From Anaerococcus urinomassiliensis (GTDB taxonomy: Bacteria; Bacillota; Clostridia; Tissierellales; Peptoniphilaceae): a stretch of 64,000 bases of DNA. The DNA is taken from NCBI RefSeq assembly GCF_900128425.1, contig NZ_LT635782.1, positions 721,359 to 785,358 on the forward strand, given 5' to 3'. The notes beneath the pieces were generated by a model. It was not told the origin of the DNA, did not search any database, and was given only the letters and a program-made list of their open reading frames with translations. Shown piece after piece: positions 44,101-53,424 of this stretch; the first letter of the stretch is position 1, and the number at the start of each line of letters is the position of its first letter. A program made the position numbers and the translations under genes.

Positions 44101-45731
44101 ATTTCAAATACACACGCTCCAAAGTCTTCTATAAATATTGTCTCGTTTTTATTAATCTTTCCATTAATATTACCTTTTCCCCCATATTTAAGGTCAGAAG
44201 AATTGATAAGTTCCACTAAGTCGTATGGAGATTTTATCTCATAGTCTATATCAGTAAAGTTTATTATTACAAGCAATTTCTTATCTTTAAATTCTCTAAT
44301 ATAAGCGTAGAGACTGTATCCTTCAACATCTAGAAGTTTGGTAGTTGAACTTATATTAGATAGCTCATCTCTTTTAAGGTAAAGTTTAGAAATATCTTTA
44401 TAATAATCATTAAGATGAACTTGCTCTTCGCTTAGTTTATCCAAATCTATGTGATCATAAACTGAAAAAGTTAAAGCAGAACCTATTTCATCTCCATTAA
44501 AGAGTAATTTTTTGGAATTTAAACTATATAATAAAGTAAGCATGGCCTTGTATTGTTTAAACTTATCATTGCTTCCATTTATTTTCATAAATAAGCTAGC
44601 CTCATCAAGGAAGCTGTCAATATAATTAAAGCCTAAGATTTTCTTGCTATTATCTGAAGTAATCAAAGAATTTATCTCTTTTTTGTAAGAATCGCGTTTG
44701 TATGGCAAATCTTGCATGGATCTTACTATAGGTCTTAAGCTATAATCTAAGCAATAGTCAAAGTCGAAGTTATATTGGTAGATGCCATTAAAACTTGCGA
44801 GGGCCAGAGACTTATTTTGGTGAATTTCTTCTATCAAGTCTTCTAATAGCTCTATCCACTTATCATTTTCTCCCCTAGACTCATCGCCCTGCCAATAGAT
44901 AATGTTTTCAATATTTGTAAGCATTATTCCATCAAGGTTATATTCCTTAAGCCAAAAATTAACTGCTGATTTTAGATAAGACTTTGTAAAATCTTTACTT
45001 GGGTCAAAGTTCATATCCCCGTAGTAAGAATACTTGATATCATCGTAATCGTAAGCAAAATACTCTTCTAAACTTTTTATAAAATATGGATCACAATCAA
45101 AGTGCGCTAAGTCCAAATCTATTAAAACTCCAAGCTTTTCCTTGTGGCATTTGTCGATAAATTTCTTAAAATCAAGGGCAGATCCATATCGTTTGCTATA
45201 GGCAAATAAGCCTGAGCTTGTAAAGCCCATAGACTTATAGTTAATGTATTCACTTACTGGCATAAATTTAATGTGGGTGAAGTTTTGCTCTTTGGCGTAT
45301 TTGATTAGATCATCAAGGGAGCTTTCATCATCTAGGAATGATCCAATATATACTTCATAAATGTTTAATTTATCTGTTTTAATTTTTTTATTTTTGAATT
45401 TGTAGGAATCATCTGAAATTATCGAACATTTTTCTTCAAGATTAATCTCTTTGGCAAAGGGATCTACTATCTTTCTCACTTCATTGTTAGAATCAGTAAT
45501 TAGAAATTGGTACCTATCTCCTTTTTTGGCTTCTTTAACTGTTACAGTATAGATACCTGAGGCATATCCACGCATTTTATTAGGCTGCCAATCGTTAAAA
45601 TCACCTATGATTTCAACTTTCTTTGCATTTGGATGGCATAATCTAAACATAAATCCCTTATTCTTTTTTACTGGTCCAAAGTAGCTATAGGCATCATTTG
45701 ACTTACCATTTAAATATTCTTTTGTATCCAT
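44091..45731 (-). CDS. GlgB-like branching enzyme homologue without catalytic residues
   Basis: A 546-aa protein with GlgB architecture but shorter than the usual 620-640 aa. The CBM48 domain (15-85) has NAKKVEIIGDFNDWQ. The barrel starts YEVYIGSF and has FTHIKFMPVSEYINYKSMGFTSSGLFAYSKRYG, then FWLKEYNLDG. Where active GlgB has DGLRVDAV this has DGIMLTNI, so the nucleophile Asp is Thr272 and the preceding Arg is Met. MAEES is LASFN (acid/base Glu lost, Ser313). LSHDE is FNYID (His to Tyr370, Asp to Ile371). Branching activity is thus not expected. A C-terminal beta domain is kept. It is outside the glycogen operon, convergent with cbpB. It may be a glucan-binding pseudoenzyme. Confidence 0.85.
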   Translation of the reverse strand: MDTKEYLNGKSNDAYSYFGPVKKNKGFMFRLCHPNAKKVEIIGDFNDWQPNKMRGYASGIYTVTVKEAKKGDRYQFLITDSNNEVRKIVDPFAKEINLEEKCSIISDDSYKFKNKKIKTDKLNIYEVYIGSFLDDESSLDDLIKYAKEQNFTHIKFMPVSEYINYKSMGFTSSGLFAYSKRYGSALDFKKFIDKCHKEKLGVLIDLDLAHFDCDPYFIKSLEEYFAYDYDDIKYSYYGDMNFDPSKDFTKSYLKSAVNFWLKEYNLDGIMLTNIENIIYWQGDESRGENDKWIELLEDLIEEIHQNKSLALASFNGIYQYNFDFDYCLDYSLRPIVRSMQDLPYKRDSYKKEINSLITSDNSKKILGFNYIDSFLDEASLFMKINGSNDKFKQYKAMLTLLYSLNSKKLLFNGDEIGSALTFSVYDHIDLDKLSEEQVHLNDYYKDISKLYLKRDELSNISSTTKLLDVEGYSLYAYIREFKDKKLLVIINFTDIDYEIKSPYDLVELINSSDLKYGGKGNINGKINKNETIFIEDFGACVFEIKK

Positions 45732-45753
45732 TATTAAGTCCTTTCTTATCTTA

Positions 45754-45780
45754 CAAAAAAAGACAGACTAATAGCCTGCC
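45754..45780 (-). terminator. terminator of the glucosaminidase gene
   Basis: GGCAGGC, loop TATTA, GTCTGTC (two G-T pairs) and seven Ts on the minus strand. The stop codon of the gene lies inside the hairpin. Confidence 0.8.
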
Positions 45781-46469
45781 TCCTCATTAAATGAATCTAT
45801 CATATTCTGACTTACTTCTATCATCATCCAATTAACCTTACTTGCCCAATCAGGGTCTGTGGCATAGGATATGCCAATGCCATCGGTTGATACACCATTA
45901 TAATATGAACCCTTAGGATCAAGGTAATTTTCTTTTAAGTGCTTGGCTAGGGTGTTTATAGAATCAGCTGGACTTTCAAAGTGACTGGCCTTATTGTAGG
46001 GATCATCGTCCACTGCATTAAAGCCGAATAGATTGTTTTTATCATTAAAAAGCTCACTTGTTCCATTGCCTGTCTCATGCTTTGCCATGGCCATAAGTAG
46101 GATTGCATTTACCCCATACTTTTCTTCAGCTGCCTTGAAATCTTTGCCAAGACCAGCAAGTCCTGTATCTTTTATAGCATTTTCTAGTTCATCAGCACTA
46201 AACTGACCTGTCTTAAGTAGGTATAGCATATTTGATGAATCAATTCCACTAGACCCTTTTTCTTTGAAATCTTCTAAGTCTCTAGCAAGATTTTCGTACT
46301 TGATTGCCCTAGACTGTCTAAGTAAAGTCGTCTGATAATTTATTTCATTAATACCAGACTTTAATGACTTTGAAGTATCAACTTTACTAGCTTTTGCTAT
46401 TGACATGGTAAATATTAAGGCAAATATACAAATGCCATTTATTATGTTTATAGTTTTTGTCTTTTTCAT
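45768..46469 (-). CDS. secreted glucosaminidase-type peptidoglycan hydrolase
   Basis: A 233-aa exported protein with a signal peptide at about 1-27 (KKTKTINIINGICIFALIFTM, then AKA). The C-terminal half is the GH73-like glucosaminidase domain: NAILLMAMAKHETGNGTSELF with the catalytic Glu in KHETG, then NNLFGFNAVDDDPYNKASHFESPADSI and SYATDPDWASKVNWMM. It would cleave beta-1,4 bonds in peptidoglycan. There is no binding repeat or sorting signal, so it may act as a soluble autolysin or stay tethered by an uncleaved signal. Confidence 0.9.
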   Translation of the reverse strand: MKKTKTINIINGICIFALIFTMSIAKASKVDTSKSLKSGINEINYQTTLLRQSRAIKYENLARDLEDFKEKGSSGIDSSNMLYLLKTGQFSADELENAIKDTGLAGLGKDFKAAEEKYGVNAILLMAMAKHETGNGTSELFNDKNNLFGFNAVDDDPYNKASHFESPADSINTLAKHLKENYLDPKGSYYNGVSTDGIGISYATDPDWASKVNWMMIEVSQNMIDSFNEEAGY

Positions 46470-46524
46470 AAGCTACCTTTTATTTTCTTTAGACCATTAT
46501 ACCTTATTTATAATAGTATAAAAA

Positions 46525-46561
46525 GAAAAAACGAAGCCTTGGAAATTTCCTCAAGCTTCGT
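46525..46561 (-). terminator. terminator of the pyr operon
   Basis: ACGAAGC...GCTTCGT stem with additional inner pairing GGAAATTTCC and six Ts on the minus strand, just after the pyrE stop. Confidence 0.9.
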
Positions 46562-46567
46562 CTTAGA

Positions 46568-47149
46568 TTATTTATTTTCCATCTTCCTGCTACCTGGCTT
46601 TATTGCAGGTGTATCTTTTAAATGTTCTGGCAACTTATCAGCATCCCAGCTCTTAACGTCTATTTTTGTTGCAGAGATAATTGGCAAGCCATTTATTTCA
46701 TCAAGACCAGACCTATTAACTATTGATGTTAAGGCAACAACTTCTGCCCCGTATGATTTTACTACTTCAACGCTTTCGAAGGAAGATTTGCCTGTTGTGA
46801 TTACATCTTCTACTATAATCACCTTTGCTCCCTTTGGGATTTCAAAGCCACGGCGAAGGGTCATGATGTTATCTACTCTTTCTGTAAAGATAGCATTTAG
46901 ACCAAGGGCCCTAGCTACTTCATAGGATATGATAACTCCACCCAAAGCAGGTCCTAGACAAAGATCTACATCGATATTTTTATCTTTAAGTTTTTTGGCT
47001 ATGATTTCTGCTACTTCTTCGCAGTATTTTGGATGTTCGATTAGTTTGGCACATTGGATGTACCTATCAGAGTGTTTGCCAGATGACAATAAGAAATGAC
47101 CTTCCAAAAGAGCGTTCGATTTTTTTAGTAATTCTAAAGTTCTATCCAT
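46568..47149 (-). CDS. pyrE: orotate phosphoribosyltransferase
   Basis: A 193-aa enzyme converting orotate and PRPP to OMP. GHFLLSSGKHSDRYIQC near 18 and the PRPP loop VIIVEDVITTGKSSFE near 110-125 are diagnostic. The C-terminus is GLPIISATKIDVKSW. It is the last gene of pyrBICFKDE, 8 bases after pyrD, and ends at a terminator. It has the length of the thermophile-type PyrE found in many anaerobes. Confidence 0.95.
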   Translation of the reverse strand: MDRTLELLKKSNALLEGHFLLSSGKHSDRYIQCAKLIEHPKYCEEVAEIIAKKLKDKNIDVDLCLGPALGGVIISYEVARALGLNAIFTERVDNIMTLRRGFEIPKGAKVIIVEDVITTGKSSFESVEVVKSYGAEVVALTSIVNRSGLDEINGLPIISATKIDVKSWDADKLPEHLKDTPAIKPGSRKMENK

Positions 47150-47157
47150 AGTATCTC

Positions 47158-48057
47158 CTATATTATTCCTATAATCTCACTTATTGATGAGATATTTTCT
47201 TCTTCTAAATATTTTCCTATGCCTGTATTAATATCTATCATGGTGTTGTAGTCAATGAAATTTGCAGTTCCTACTTGGATGGCACTTGCTCCTGCCATCA
47301 TGAATTCAAGAGCGTCTTTATAATTCATTATCCCACCCATGCCTATTACTGGAATATCTACTGAGTGGGCTGCTTCATAGACCATCCTTAGGGCTATTGG
47401 CTTTATGGCAGGCCCTGACAATCCAGCTGTTTTGTTTACAAAAACTGGTGCCTTTGTTCTTATATCAATAGCCATGGCATTAAATGTATTTACCAAAGAA
47501 ATGGCATCGGCTCCACAATCTTCGGAAAGCTTGGCAAAAAGTGGAATTGACCCAACATTTGGTGAAAGTTTAACTATAAGGGGTTTTTTTGTGACATTCC
47601 TTACCTTAGTTATTACTTCCTTAGCTTTTTCCGGGACAGTTCCAAAGGCCATGCCACCTTCTTTGACATTGGGACATGATATGTTTAACTCTATCATAGG
47701 AACATCAGTTTTTTCCAGAATCTCTGCCCCGAGCACATATTCTTCTACTGAATGTCCCCCAAGATTTGCTATTGCTACAGTATCTTGTTCTAATAAATAT
47801 GGAAGTTCAATATCTACAAAGTATTCTATGCCTGGGTTTTGTAGGCCTATAGAGTTCATAATCCCTGCTGGGGTTTCATATATCCTTATCCCTTTGTTTC
47901 CAAGGTTTTTGTGGAGAGTAAGGCCCTTGGAGCATATGCCACCTAGTTTTCCTAGGTCTATGTATTCTCCAAACTCTCTACCAAATCCAAAGGTCCCACT
48001 TGCTGCTATAACTGGGTTCTTAAATTTTATACCGGCTATTTCTACGGATAAATTCAC
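47158..48057 (-). CDS. pyrD: dihydroorotate dehydrogenase, class 1B catalytic subunit
   Basis: A 299-aa FMN enzyme oxidising dihydroorotate to orotate. FKNPVIAASGTFGFG starts it. NISCPNVKEGGMAFG carries the active-site Cys of class 1B, followed by KLSPNVG, IGMGGIMNYKDALEFMMAGASAIQVGTAN. It pairs with PyrK, whose gene overlaps it by 4 bases, to pass electrons to NAD, in keeping with an anaerobic lifestyle that cannot use the quinone-linked class 2 enzyme. Confidence 0.96.
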   Translation of the reverse strand: MNLSVEIAGIKFKNPVIAASGTFGFGREFGEYIDLGKLGGICSKGLTLHKNLGNKGIRIYETPAGIMNSIGLQNPGIEYFVDIELPYLLEQDTVAIANLGGHSVEEYVLGAEILEKTDVPMIELNISCPNVKEGGMAFGTVPEKAKEVITKVRNVTKKPLIVKLSPNVGSIPLFAKLSEDCGADAISLVNTFNAMAIDIRTKAPVFVNKTAGLSGPAIKPIALRMVYEAAHSVDIPVIGMGGIMNYKDALEFMMAGASAIQVGTANFIDYNTMIDINTGIGKYLEEENISSISEIIGII

Positions 48058-48779
48058 TCAAATACCTCCCTAGAATCAAATACTGGACCATCCTTGCAAA
48101 CTCTGATAAATTCACCATCTACTGATTCTACTGTACATCCTAGACAAACTCCAATACCGCAGGCCATGTGGGCTTCCATGGATATTTGTATCTCGGCTGT
48201 ATCGTTCATATCGTGGATGGCCTTAAGCATTGGATTTGGACCACAAGCATATATTATATCGTAATCATTTGGATCAAAAGCTTGTGTAATGAATTTCCCG
48301 TCCTTTTCAAAAGATGTGTAAGTTATAGACTTGACATAAGGTTTAAATTCTTCGGTGAAATATGGTTCTTTTGTAAAACCAGCATAAAAATCAGCCTTAG
48401 TATCTAGATTTTTCACTAAATATAAAAGTGGAGCTATACCGATTCCACCAGCTACTACGGCTATCTTCTTATCTTTTGTATCATCAATCCTAAATCCATT
48501 TCCAAGAGGACCCAATAGCTTTACTTCAGCATCTTTTGTAAGTCCAGCCATAATATCTGTCCCCTCACCTACAACTTGGTACAAAAGTGTCAGACTTTTA
48601 TCATCTTGATCACAGATACCAAAGGGACGAGATAGCAAGGGTTCGTTTCTAAAGGAATCACATCTTAGCATAAAAAACTGACCTGGCTTTCCACCAAGAC
48701 TTATATCTAGGGTCATCTTGTATATATTTGGGGAGATTTCGATATTTTCTAGGACTTTGCCTTTTTTATAAGTCTTCAT
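48054..48779 (-). CDS. pyrK: dihydroorotate dehydrogenase electron transfer subunit
   Basis: A 241-aa FAD and 2Fe-2S protein. The FAD site is [10 protein letters not shown], the NAD site is [13 protein letters not shown], and the iron-sulfur cysteines are in [16 protein letters not shown] plus the final Cys in VCKDGPVF. It forms a heterotetramer with PyrD. Its start overlaps pyrF by 14 bases. Confidence 0.96.
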   Translation of the reverse strand: MKTYKKGKVLENIEISPNIYKMTLDISLGGKPGQFFMLRCDSFRNEPLLSRPFGICDQDDKSLTLLYQVVGEGTDIMAGLTKDAEVKLLGPLGNGFRIDDTKDKKIAVVAGGIGIAPLLYLVKNLDTKADFYAGFTKEPYFTEEFKPYVKSITYTSFEKDGKFITQAFDPNDYDIIYACGPNPMLKAIHDMNDTAEIQISMEAHMACGIGVCLGCTVESVDGEFIRVCKDGPVFDSREVFE

Positions 48780-49629
48780 TGATAGATATATCCCTTAAAG
48801 TTTTCTCTACTGCAAGTCTTGCGTATTTGCCAACATTTTCCTCGCCATCATCGTAGTTTAAATATGCTTTTAGGACCCCACGAGAATTGTTTACAACTCC
48901 ACCATTCTTGTCATTTAGAAGTTTGTAAACATTCAATGCATCTGCACCTTGGGCACCAAAGCCAGGGATTAAGAAAAATTCCTTGTCATATCTTTTCCTA
49001 ATCTCTTCTACTTCCTCGGTGTGAGTTGCTCCAACTACAAGTCCTAATGGACCGTAGCCAGATTCACCGAGGTAGTTCTCGTTTAAGGCTTTTATCTTAT
49101 CTCCTATTTGATAGAATAATTCCTTGCCATTTACATCTAGAGTTTCAAAATCGCTTGCTCCAGGGTTGGAAGTGCGTAGGAGGACAAATACTCCTTTTTC
49201 TCCACTTTCTATGTATGGCAAATATGGAGATATAGAATCCATTCCCATATATGGATTAAGGGTTATGAAATCAGCCTCAAAGTCGCCTTCAAAGTGGGCC
49301 TTGGCATATTGGCTGGCAGATACAGCAATATCTGATCTTTTGATATCTCCTATAGAAAGAAGATTTTTTTCTCTTAAATATGCTAATGTGTCACGATAGG
49401 CCATCATTCCTTCGATGCCATAGGATTCGTAATAGGCGATTTGTAGCTTATAAATTGCTGTGATATCCGCTGTAGCATCTATAATCTCCCTGTTAAAATC
49501 AAATATGCCTTGGCTTATGCTTTTACCTTCTTTGTAAGAAGCTGGCAAATAATCCATAGAAGTATCAAGACCCACACATACAAAGCCTTTTTTGCTAATT
49601 TCTTGGTAAAGTCTATCTATAATCTTCAT
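48766..49629 (-). CDS. pyrF: orotidine-5'-phosphate decarboxylase, type 2
   Basis: A 287-aa enzyme forming UMP. The active-site Lys-Asp pair is in [11 protein letters not shown] near 92-102. [16 protein letters not shown] and [13 protein letters not shown] are typical of the longer, type 2 (mycobacterial-type) OMP decarboxylases rather than the 230-aa B. subtilis form. Its start overlaps pyrC by 17 bases. Confidence 0.94.
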   Translation of the reverse strand: MKIIDRLYQEISKKGFVCVGLDTSMDYLPASYKEGKSISQGIFDFNREIIDATADITAIYKLQIAYYESYGIEGMMAYRDTLAYLREKNLLSIGDIKRSDIAVSASQYAKAHFEGDFEADFITLNPYMGMDSISPYLPYIESGEKGVFVLLRTSNPGASDFETLDVNGKELFYQIGDKIKALNENYLGESGYGPLGLVVGATHTEEVEEIRKRYDKEFFLIPGFGAQGADALNVYKLLNDKNGGVVNNSRGVLKAYLNYDDGEENVGKYARLAVEKTLRDISINEDL

Positions 49630-50806
49630 ATTTTAAAACACCTTTCTTGTAAACTTTCTTCACCCTTGCAGAAAGTTCTTTTCCTATTAAGAGTGAATTT
49701 TTGGATTTGGATAAGATTTCTTCTTCTGTGTAAGTATAGCTTTCATCCAGATCTATTAAAGTGAAGTCTGCCTCATAACCTATATCAAGTTTGCCCTTAT
49801 TTAGGCCAAGTAAGTTTGCTGGATTGGTAGACATAAGTTTTATAAGATGATTGAGGGAAATCTCTCCAGTTTTGACTAAGACTTCGTAGCATGTTGAAAA
49901 GCTTGTTTCAAGACCTAGAAATCCTGGAGCTCCATTTTCCTTTTCCTTAGCAGAATGTGGAGCATGGTCTGTTGAAATACAATCAACTGTGCCATTTTTG
50001 ATCATTTCAATAAGGCATAGTCTATCAATCTCACTTCTTATAGGTGGGTTGACCCTCATCTCATCGCGAGACTTGTCAGCAAAATGCAAGTGATGTGGAG
50101 TAACCTCACAAGTGATCGGTGCACCTAAGTCCTTGAAGTATTTGATGGCGGTGATAGCGCCTTTAGTTGATACGTGGGAGAAATGCACTGGACAATTTAG
50201 CTTATAGGCATAATAGCAATCCCTAAGAGTCATGGCATCTTCGGCTATTTCATAGTCTATGGCAGAAACTTTTGCGACTTCCTCGTGCAAAGTCATAGTT
50301 ACACCCTTATCCATGGCAGCAATCATTGCCTTATACATGGTCATATCATCATTTACTCCGTGGCCATCGTCTGAGATGAATTTGACAGAATCAGGCATAA
50401 ATTCTAGGTGGTCCAGGGTCTTGCCGTCAAAGTTATCTGTTATAGTGTATACTTGGTTTATATCTATCAAATCTAGGTCTTTACCACGTTTTTTGATGTC
50501 ATTGTAAACTTCTGGACTTGATACTGTTGGTTTGGTATTTCCCATCAAAAGCACAGAAGTAAAGCCACCCTTTAAGGCAGCTTTGGATCCACTTTCTAAA
50601 TCTTCTTTGTAGGTAAAACCAGGATCTCTGAAATGCACATGTAGGTCTGTAAATGCAGGGACAAGTGCTAGATTGTCACAGTCTATTACTTCTACATCTT
50701 CATCTATTTCAAAAGCTTCGCTTATGATTCCATCTTCTACATAGATAGGTTTTTTAGAAATTTTGACATCATCAAATGAATAATGATTGGTAAATACTTG
50801 TTTCAT
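49613..50806 (-). CDS. pyrC: dihydroorotase
   Basis: A 397-aa class I zinc amidohydrolase closing carbamoyl-aspartate to dihydroorotate. [16 protein letters not shown] holds the HxH metal site. THHLHF-like VTPHHLHF and DHAPHS near 300 carry the other ligands and catalytic Asp. It follows pyrI by one base. Confidence 0.95.
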   Translation of the reverse strand: MKQVFTNHYSFDDVKISKKPIYVEDGIISEAFEIDEDVEVIDCDNLALVPAFTDLHVHFRDPGFTYKEDLESGSKAALKGGFTSVLLMGNTKPTVSSPEVYNDIKKRGKDLDLIDINQVYTITDNFDGKTLDHLEFMPDSVKFISDDGHGVNDDMTMYKAMIAAMDKGVTMTLHEEVAKVSAIDYEIAEDAMTLRDCYYAYKLNCPVHFSHVSTKGAITAIKYFKDLGAPITCEVTPHHLHFADKSRDEMRVNPPIRSEIDRLCLIEMIKNGTVDCISTDHAPHSAKEKENGAPGFLGLETSFSTCYEVLVKTGEISLNHLIKLMSTNPANLLGLNKGKLDIGYEADFTLIDLDESYTYTEEEILSKSKNSLLIGKELSARVKKVYKKGVLKYEDYR

Positions 50807-50807
50807 A

Positions 50808-51236
50808 TTATTCTTCTACATCGTAAATGTGACCGCAATAGGCACATTTGTAAGATTTTTCCCCTTTGTTAATTAGGATAAATTTGCTTTCAACTGATCT
50901 TTCGCTTGTTGAAACGCATTTTGGGTTTTGGCAAGTTAGGATATCTGTGATTATTTGTGGATATTCTAGGGATTTCTTATCAACAACCTCTTCATTTTTT
51001 ATGATGTTTACGGTTGCAGAAGGATCTACCAAAGCTACTGCATCAAGATTAATATCTGTGTGATCTTCTATCTTTATGATGTCCTTTTTGTCCATAGTTT
51101 GACTGCTTGCATTTAGGATAAGTGCAACTTCTTCTTCTAATTTTTCAAGGCCTAGAAGGTTAAATATTTTTAGGCCGTTGCCTGCTTTTATGTGGTCAAT
51201 TACTACACCATTTTTTAAACTTGTAATCTCAAGCAT
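50808..51236 (-). CDS. pyrI: aspartate carbamoyltransferase regulatory subunit
   Basis: A 142-aa allosteric subunit. The nucleotide-binding domain starts [18 protein letters not shown]. The zinc-binding domain has cysteines in CQNPKCV and CAYCG, which link to the PyrB trimer. PyrI is missing from B. subtilis but present in clostridia and relatives; it implies feedback control of the pathway by CTP/ATP at the enzyme level. It overlaps pyrB by 8 bases. Confidence 0.95.
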   Translation of the reverse strand: MLEITSLKNGVVIDHIKAGNGLKIFNLLGLEKLEEEVALILNASSQTMDKKDIIKIEDHTDINLDAVALVDPSATVNIIKNEEVVDKKSLEYPQIITDILTCQNPKCVSTSERSVESKFILINKGEKSYKCAYCGHIYDVEE

Positions 51237-52155
51237 TGTTTGCCTCCAATAATTTTAAGATAAGTGCCATTCTGACATACATTCCATATTTGACTTGTTT
51301 AAAGTAAACTGCCCTAGGGTCCTTGTCTACCTCTGTTGCAATTTCGTTTACCCTTGGTAGTGGATGAAGGATTATCATATCTTCTCTAGCATCTTTCATC
51401 TTTTCATTATCAAGGACATAGGAATCTTTAAGTCTTGTGTATTGACTAGTTGAGAAAAATCTTTCCTTTTGAATCCTTGTCATATATAATATGTCACATT
51501 CTCCTATGACTTGTTCTAGGTTTCTTACTTCTTCGTATTGAGAATTCTCATCAAATACTTCTTCTTTGACATATTGTGGCAACTTTAGCTCATCTGGTGA
51601 AATAAGGATGAATTTATTGTTATCAAACATATTCATAACCTTGATAAGGGAATGAACTGTTCTACCATATTTCAAATCCCCAACAATACCTATGACATGA
51701 TTATCCAAGCTTTCCTTGTATTGGCAGATGGTTAGGATATCAGTAAGGGTTTGGGTTGGGTGTTGGTGGCCTCCATCTCCTGCATTTATGATTGGACAAT
51801 CTGCTGTAAGGCTTGCAAGATATGCAGCCCCTTCTTGTGGGTGACGCATAGCTATAATATCCGCATATTGGCTAACTGTCCTTACTGTATCTTGTAGGCT
51901 TTCTCCCTTGGTGGTTGATGAGCTGTTAGCTTCAGAAAAGCCTACCACGCTTCCACCAAGTCTGTTCATAGCTGATTCAAATGATAGTCTAGTCCTGGTT
52001 GAAGGCTCAAAAAAAAGAGTCCCTAATAACTTCCCATCACATACGTGAGAAAAGTCACTGGGACTCTTAACTATTTCATTTGCTAAATCAACTATTTCGT
52101 ATAAATCTTCTTTTGTTAAATCTTCTGAGTTTAATAAATTTTTTATTTTAATCAT
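51229..52155 (-). CDS. pyrB: aspartate carbamoyltransferase catalytic subunit
   Basis: A 308-aa enzyme making carbamoyl-aspartate, the first committed pyrimidine step. The carbamoyl-phosphate loop is [16 protein letters not shown] near 50-65. [34 protein letters not shown] and HPLPRVNEI follow. It is the first gene of the operon, with AAGGAG before the ATG and a consensus promoter only about 24 bases upstream. Confidence 0.97.
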   Translation of the reverse strand: MIKIKNLLNSEDLTKEDLYEIVDLANEIVKSPSDFSHVCDGKLLGTLFFEPSTRTRLSFESAMNRLGGSVVGFSEANSSSTTKGESLQDTVRTVSQYADIIAMRHPQEGAAYLASLTADCPIINAGDGGHQHPTQTLTDILTICQYKESLDNHVIGIVGDLKYGRTVHSLIKVMNMFDNNKFILISPDELKLPQYVKEEVFDENSQYEEVRNLEQVIGECDILYMTRIQKERFFSTSQYTRLKDSYVLDNEKMKDAREDMIILHPLPRVNEIATEVDKDPRAVYFKQVKYGMYVRMALILKLLEANNA

Positions 52156-52178
52156 TTAGCACTCCTTAATTTTTTTCA

Positions 52179-52207
52179 ATTTTACACGAAATAATTTGAA
52201 CTGTCAA
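52179..52207 (-). promoter_or_regulatory. pyr operon promoter
   Basis: Minus strand -35 TTGACA (52207-52202), 17-base spacer, -10 TAAAAT (52184-52179). Transcription should start near 52172, leaving a leader of about 17 bases. There is no room for a PyrR-type attenuator. Confidence 0.85.
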
Positions 52208-52213
52208 CTATTT

Positions 52214-52747
52214 TTATGAATTTTTTAAATTTTCTCTAAGTTCACTGATAGATTGAGTAGTGACATTTGCCCTATCGATGGCCAAATCATCTAGAACTTC
52301 GTCTACCTTATCTTTGTTGGTAAATTCAATCTCCATGTATGGTTCTGGATAGGTATTCTTATCCCAAATATCTATGTCAAATCTTTGGCCCTTGTAGGTG
52401 TATGACCTTCTTTCCTTTTCCCCTTTAAATTGCAGAGAAACTCCCAATTGATTTAAGATCTTTGTCATCATAGAAATAGAATCAATATTTACAGTGTATT
52501 CTTTGTTGACCCTAAAGTCATCTACATTTTCTACTTCCTTAAAGGTTAGCTCGATTTTTTTTCTACCATCAGTAAATTTACTCTCACGAATTCTTAAGTA
52601 TCCATTGGAAAATGCTCCTTCTTCTGGAGCAAAGGTATAGTTGGTTTGATATTCATAGCTTACCTCTTTGCCACCCAAGGCTAACAATTTTTCTTCCATA
52701 TCGTCTACATCTATATTTAAAACTTTAACTTCAATCTCTCTTTGCAT
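52214..52747 (-). CDS. CYTH-domain protein (CyaB/ThTPase-like)
   Basis: A 177-aa triphosphate tunnel protein. EIEVKV at residues 4-9 is the family's ExExK motif. The tunnel strands continue with NGYLRIRESKFTDGRKKIELTFKE, KGEKERRSYTYKGQRFDIDIWDK and YMEIEFTNKD, supplying the usual Arg, Lys and Glu residues. Members hydrolyse inorganic or thiamine triphosphate or act as class IV adenylate cyclases; which applies here is not decidable. It abuts the phosphoesterase gene (sharing base 52747) and is last in its unit. Confidence 0.87.
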   Translation of the reverse strand: MQREIEVKVLNIDVDDMEEKLLALGGKEVSYEYQTNYTFAPEEGAFSNGYLRIRESKFTDGRKKIELTFKEVENVDDFRVNKEYTVNIDSISMMTKILNQLGVSLQFKGEKERRSYTYKGQRFDIDIWDKNTYPEPYMEIEFTNKDKVDEVLDDLAIDRANVTTQSISELRENLKNS

Positions 52748-53424
52748 TATACTATCCTCACTGCTTCAAAATTTATATAATCGCCTGCTATACATTTTAC
52801 ATCTATACCGTCAAAAACACCCTCTTTGATGAGCCTGTGACCTATGCCGTGCAGATGGCCATAGATAAGGTGTTTGACCTTATAATCCTTACAGATATCA
52901 AAAAACTCATTAAAAGTCCTATCTACATTGATTGGTGGGTAGTGGAGCATTACTATCTTTTCTTTATCAGAGGCATTTTTTAGGGAATTTTCAAGCCTCA
53001 TAAGCTCCCTATTAAAGACCTTCTCATCATGATCTGTAAAGTCCTTGCTATCCCTGCTCATCCATCCCCTAGTCCCACAAATCTCATAGCCTTCTACAGT
53101 ATATGAATTGTTTTGTAGGTAATCTATGGTCGAAAGGCCCAAATTGTTAATCTTATTAAGCGAAGTCCACCAATAATCGTGGTTGCCCTTAAGTATAATC
53201 TTTTTGCCATTTTTCTCATCAATCTTTTTAAGATCAATGTAAGCAGCATCCAAATCCATAGCCCACGATATATCTCCTGCCAATAAAACTGTATCATCTG
53301 GACTAATGATGTCATTCCAATTGGCAAATATTCTGTTTTGATAATCCTTCCAGCCATCACCGAAGACTTCCATGGATTTTTCCCCAGTATAATCTAGATG
53401 CAAGTCAGCTAGTCCGTAGATCAT
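52747..53424 (-). CDS. calcineurin-like metallophosphoesterase
   Basis: A 225-aa enzyme. Metal-binding motifs are LADLHLD at 5-11, LLAGDISWAMD near 48, LKGNHDYWW near 77, LHYPPIN near 163 and YGHLHGIG near 192. The WW after the GNHD motif and the overall spacing match a clostridial family of uncharacterised phosphoesterases. The start overlaps the YhaN-like gene by 4 bases (ATGA), so it travels with the nuclease pair; a DNA or nucleotide substrate is possible. Confidence 0.88.
   Translation of the reverse strand: MIYGLADLHLDYTGEKSMEVFGDGWKDYQNRIFANWNDIISPDDTVLLAGDISWAMDLDAAYIDLKKIDEKNGKKIILKGNHDYWWTSLNKINNLGLSTIDYLQNNSYTVEGYEICGTRGWMSRDSKDFTDHDEKVFNRELMRLENSLKNASDKEKIVMLHYPPINVDRTFNEFFDICKDYKVKHLIYGHLHGIGHRLIKEGVFDGIDVKCIAGDYINFEAVRIV

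Noticed and set aside
47405..48073. 222-aa plus-strand frame opposite pyrD
   Set aside because: It is the complement of a strongly conserved pyrD; the composition is that of a reverse-strand shadow.
52156..52213. PyrR-type attenuator before pyrB
   Set aside because: The leader is about 17 bases and contains no terminator or antiterminator stems.
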